A stretch of 64,000 nucleotides of DNA, taken from positions 54,879-118,878 of the forward strand of contig NZ_JAHRIB010000031.1 in assembly GCF_019090165.1 (NCBI RefSeq). Direction: 5' to 3'. The position numbers and the translations under genes were made by a program. Positions 61,696-64,000 of this stretch are shown here, piece by piece. Below the pieces are notes generated by a model. The model did not search any database. It saw nothing but the letters and a program-made list of their open reading frames with translations, and was not told the origin of the DNA. Position 1 is the stretch's first letter. Each line of letters begins with the position of its first letter. The DNA comes from Streptomyces sp. BV286 (GTDB lineage: Bacteria; Actinomycetota; Actinomycetes; Streptomycetales; Streptomycetaceae).

Positions 61696-61833
61696 AACAG
61701 TTCCTTTCGCGGGACGGGTTCCGTGAGAAGGGCGAACGCGTACGGCCCCTGCGGTCCGGGCCGGGACGGTGGCGGACCGTGCGACCGGTAGGGAGCCTGG
61801 CGCAGACGGCCACGGCAGGGGAATCGGTATCGG

Positions 61834-61907
61834 CTGTCCCGGACAGGAGCGGGGTGTCCGTGCTGGCCGGAGCCGTGTCCGGACTCCTTCCGGACACGCG
61901 CCGGACA
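61834..61907. promoter_or_regulatory. TGTCC/GGACA half-site array
   Basis: TGTCC or its complement occurs six times: CTGTCC-C-GGACAG (61834-61846, two half-sites), TGTCC 61855-61859, CGTGTCCGGA/TCCGGACACG with 5-bp gap (61874-61898, perfect 10-bp arms) and GGACA 61903-61907. It lies in the divergent region between the I36 gene and the HTH protein, 70-145 bp upstream of the latter. Probably the operator of one or both genes. Confidence 0.65.
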
Positions 61908-61977
61908 GGATTCCGCCTCGACAACACGGCTGAAACGGGCGTTGAAGGGGCGGACGAACCCGGTCAGGATGCTCGCC

Positions 61978-63015
61978 ATGGGGGACGAGAAGGACCCGTT
62001 ACCGTCCGAGGCTCATGACTCCGCGGAGTTCGTCGCACTGCTACGGCTTCTCAAGGAACGGTCGGGACTGACCTACCGGCAGTTGGAGAAGCGTGCGGCG
62101 GAATGCGGGAAGACGCTCGCGCGCAGCACGCTGGCGGATGTACTGCGCCGGGACACCCTGCCGCGTCCGGAGCTGCTGGCGGCCTTCGTGCATGCCTGCG
62201 GGGAGGGCCGGCACACGCGGGCGTGGCTCGAACGGCGGGACGGCATCGCTGCTTCACAGCGGTGCCGGGGCGCCGTGGCACCGCGGGAGGATCCCGCTCC
62301 GGCCGAGCCGCCCGAAGAGCCGACGGGGGTGGGTGTGCCCGGGCCCCGACCGCACGTCCGGCGTGGGCAGGCAACCGCCATGTCCGTCTCGGCGGCCGCC
62401 GTGCTCGTCCTCGTCATCGCCGTGGGTGTCTGGGTTCTCACGCCGGGCGGTGGGGCGGACGGGGCGGCCACCGGCGACTGCCCGGACGCCCTGGCTCCGG
62501 GCGCGTACGGGCCCTGCGTCCGGGAGGTGCAGCTGCACCTTCGCCAGCATGCGCTCGATCTGCCGGTGGACGCGTCGTTCGGCCCGCTGACGCGGGCGCG
62601 CGTGGCGGCCTTCCAGGGCATGTCCCGGCTGCCGGTGACCGGAGCGGTGGACCGTGCCACGAAGAACGCCTTGGACCACCGGCATTCCACGGCTCTGGCC
62701 CAGGCCCGCCGGTGGTCGTCGGCCCGGGTGGAACGGCGGCTGCGTGCCACGTTCCCGGAGGATCCCGGTGCGGCCGTCGCGCTGGCCCGCTGCATGTCGA
62801 ACCTGGACCCGCTGTGGGCCTGGGACGGCGGCTCGGCCGACCGCTCGGCGTGGCGGTGGGGCCTGTTCCAGCTCACGGACCGGGACATCAAGGGGTTGGG
62901 CGGCACGACGAGGAACGCCCTGGACCCCGAGTGGAACATCCGGGCCGGACGCGCCATCTGGGAGCGCGAGCGGGGCTTCGTCCGCTGGACCTGCCGCCCG
63001 GCCAGGCCCGGATGA
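61978..63015 (+). CDS. Transmembrane HTH/peptidoglycan-binding/pseudo-transglycosylase protein
   Basis: A 345-residue four-part protein. Residues ~15-70: XRE-like HTH (GLTYRQLEKRAAECG, STLADVLRRDTLP). ~95-130: Pro-rich linker. ~134-153: single membrane span (VSAAAVLVLVIAVGVWVL). ~165-235: external PG_binding_1 domain (CVREVQLHLRQHALDLPVDA ... GAVDRATKNAL). ~255-345: lysozyme-like fold. In active transglycosylases a Glu follows Cys (CES); here it is ARCMSNLDP, with Met273 in that place, suggesting a dead enzyme. Codon 8 is TTA (bldA). ATG 61978 has CAGGA upstream. It may sense peptidoglycan and regulate genes directly. Confidence 0.85.
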   Translation: MGDEKDPLPSEAHDSAEFVALLRLLKERSGLTYRQLEKRAAECGKTLARSTLADVLRRDTLPRPELLAAFVHACGEGRHTRAWLERRDGIAASQRCRGAVAPREDPAPAEPPEEPTGVGVPGPRPHVRRGQATAMSVSAAAVLVLVIAVGVWVLTPGGGADGAATGDCPDALAPGAYGPCVREVQLHLRQHALDLPVDASFGPLTRARVAAFQGMSRLPVTGAVDRATKNALDHRHSTALAQARRWSSARVERRLRATFPEDPGAAVALARCMSNLDPLWAWDGGSADRSAWRWGLFQLTDRDIKGLGGTTRNALDPEWNIRAGRAIWERERGFVRWTCRPARPG

Positions 63016-63179
63016 GGCCGGCGGTGTCCGCTGAGCGGCGGGCAGCCGGACGACCGTCCCGCCGGTCACCCCACCGGTCTCCCCACCAGTACGCCGTGCC
63101 CGGGACAACGGCTCTCCGGCCGGGGTCGTACGCTCCGGGGAACCTTCAGGGACCGGTACTCGACTTTGCTGACCCCTCG

Positions 63180-64000
63180 TCAGAAGTGGTCGTGTACTTG
63201 TGAGTTCGCGCTCAGTCGATGAGCGGTGGCTCTTTCGGCGGCGAGGGCGAGCGAGCGCCGGTCGGGTGCGCCGCCCGGCGGGAGCACCGGCTGGGCGCAC
63301 ACGTCGGCCACGAGCCCGCGGACCGACACGACCCGCCACACCGAGGCGAGCAGCGAGTCGTCGCCCACGAAGGCGGGTGCGGTGGTCACCGTGCCCTCCT
63401 CGCGCCGGTAGTGGAGCCGCACCGGCTGGACGGGCACGCCCGCCTCCAGGGCGGCCTGGAACACCGCCCTGCGGAAGGGCCCCCGGGCCCGGCCGCACCA
63501 CGTGCTTCCCTCGGGGAAGACCGCGACCGCGGCGCCCTCACGCAGGATGTCAGCGATCCGTTCGACGGTGCCCGGCAGCGCGCGCAGACGGTCGCGGTCG
63601 ATGAACAGCGCGCCGCTGCTCGCGGTGAGCGCCCCGGCGACGGGCCACTGCCTGATCTCCGCCTTGGCGAGCATCCGGCCGGGACGGACGGCGGCGAGCA
63701 GCGGGATGTCCAGCCAGGAGATGTGGTTGGCCACCAGAAGCAGGCCACCGGTCGGCGGGGCCGCACCGGTGGCCCGTACGCGGACGCCCGCGGCGCGCAC
63801 GATCGTCCGGCACCACCTTCTGACGAGCCGGTCGCGCGGGGCGGCGGGGATCCGTCCCACGAGCGGGATGAGCATGATCCCGGCGACGACCACGACGAGC
63901 AGCGAGATCAGTCGCAGCACGGCACGCGGTAGGTCCGTGACCGCCCGCCCGGACTCCACGCAGGTCCGGGGAGTGCAGGGCGCGCCGGGCAGCCAGGCGC
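63180..64000 (-). CDS. 1-acyl-glycerol-3-phosphate acyltransferase (N-terminus cut)
   Basis: A PlsC-family acyltransferase, partial at the window edge. A membrane helix (LRLISLLVVVVAGIMLIPLV) precedes NHISWLDI (HX4D catalytic motif) and VFPEGSTW. It acylates lysophosphatidic acid or a related glycerolipid. A GTG at 63959 could start it, but the frame stays open to the window end and encodes a plausible N-terminus (WLPGAPCTPRTC), so I treat it as cut at 64000. Confidence 0.85.
   Translation of the reverse strand, partial: AWLPGAPCTPRTCVESGRAVTDLPRAVLRLISLLVVVVAGIMLIPLVGRIPAAPRDRLVRRWCRTIVRAAGVRVRATGAAPPTGGLLLVANHISWLDIPLLAAVRPGRMLAKAEIRQWPVAGALTASSGALFIDRDRLRALPGTVERIADILREGAAVAVFPEGSTWCGRARGPFRRAVFQAALEAGVPVQPVRLHYRREEGTVTTAPAFVGDDSLLASVWRVVSVRGLVADVCAQPVLPPGGAPDRRSLALAAERATAHRLSANSQVHDHF

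Noticed and set aside
61942..61978. Earlier start codons for the HTH/peptidoglycan protein
   Set aside because: ATG 61969 lies directly on the CAGGA ribosome-binding site and the start at 61942 has none; 61978 has correct spacing.

Overview
The window is high-GC actinobacterial DNA, almost certainly a Streptomyces chromosome arm. The signs are strong third-position GC bias, many GTG starts, ATGA/GTGA translational coupling, a DmdR/IdeR-type iron box, a sigma-R-type promoter, rare TTA (bldA) codons, a complete ergothioneine cluster, and Streptomyces-style secreted enzymes. I see no tRNA, rRNA, CRISPR array, insertion sequence, prophage or large biosynthetic cluster. From memory, the neighbourhood (stand-alone CYP102B-like P450, rhamnose genes, trxC, egtABCD) resembles the SCO08xx-SCO09xx region of S. 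coelicolor; this was not checked by alignment.

Layout. 1-5200: end of a GH1 beta-glucosidase, an aminoglycoside-phosphotransferase-fold kinase, an unknown small protein, an FBP-domain protein, an FUSC/aromatic-acid exporter and an unknown protein. 5200-11400: an iron-box-controlled HugZ/DUF2470-like protein, a TetR regulator divergent from a CYP102-like P450, a pentapeptide-repeat protein with a cysteine cluster, a PIG-L/LmbE deacetylase and an S33 hydrolase. 11400-27300: a complete L-rhamnose module. The minus-strand operon is rhaT-P-Q-S-M plus a secreted BNR beta-propeller, followed after a terminator by a LacI regulator. The divergent plus-strand genes are rhaI, rhaEW and rhaB, followed by lutABC for L-lactate oxidation. 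27300-31900: an osmoprotectant-type ABC importer and an AA10 LPMO. 31900-41500: a squalene/phytoene-synthase-like protein, a DUF1996 protein, a pirin, a TPR protein, a CNNM/CorC pair, a PepSY membrane protein and a peptide deformylase. 41600-53400: a flavin disulfide reductase divergent from thioredoxin, pobA with a LacI regulator, a TetR/FMN-reductase pair with two operators, a Cof-type HAD phosphatase, an amidase, an NfeD-like/flotillin pair, a solitary PemK-like protein and a bacterial-type PARG. 53600-64000: egtABCD, dodecin, a HAD phosphatase, a TerC protein, a luciferase-like monooxygenase, a secreted I36 inhibitor-like protein, a transmembrane HTH/peptidoglycan-binding protein, and an acyltransferase cut by the window end.

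How genes work together. The rhamnose block reads as one catabolic route. A secreted beta-propeller may release rhamnose. RhaSTPQ imports it, RhaM interconverts anomers, and RhaI, RhaB and RhaEW convert it to DHAP and L-lactate. LutABC can then oxidise the lactate to pyruvate. Both divergent rha promoters carry a LacI-type palindrome just downstream of the -10 box. A second theme is thiol and redox homeostasis: a sigma-R-type promoter ahead of thioredoxin, a disulfide reductase divergent from it, ergothioneine synthesis, and a TetR-controlled FMN reductase.

The most unusual object is the protein at 61978-63015. It joins a cytoplasmic HTH, one membrane span, an external peptidoglycan-binding domain and a transglycosylase-like domain whose expected catalytic Glu is Met. 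Its eighth codon is TTA, and an array of TGTCC/GGACA half-sites lies upstream. This looks like an uncharacterised one-component cell-wall sensor.
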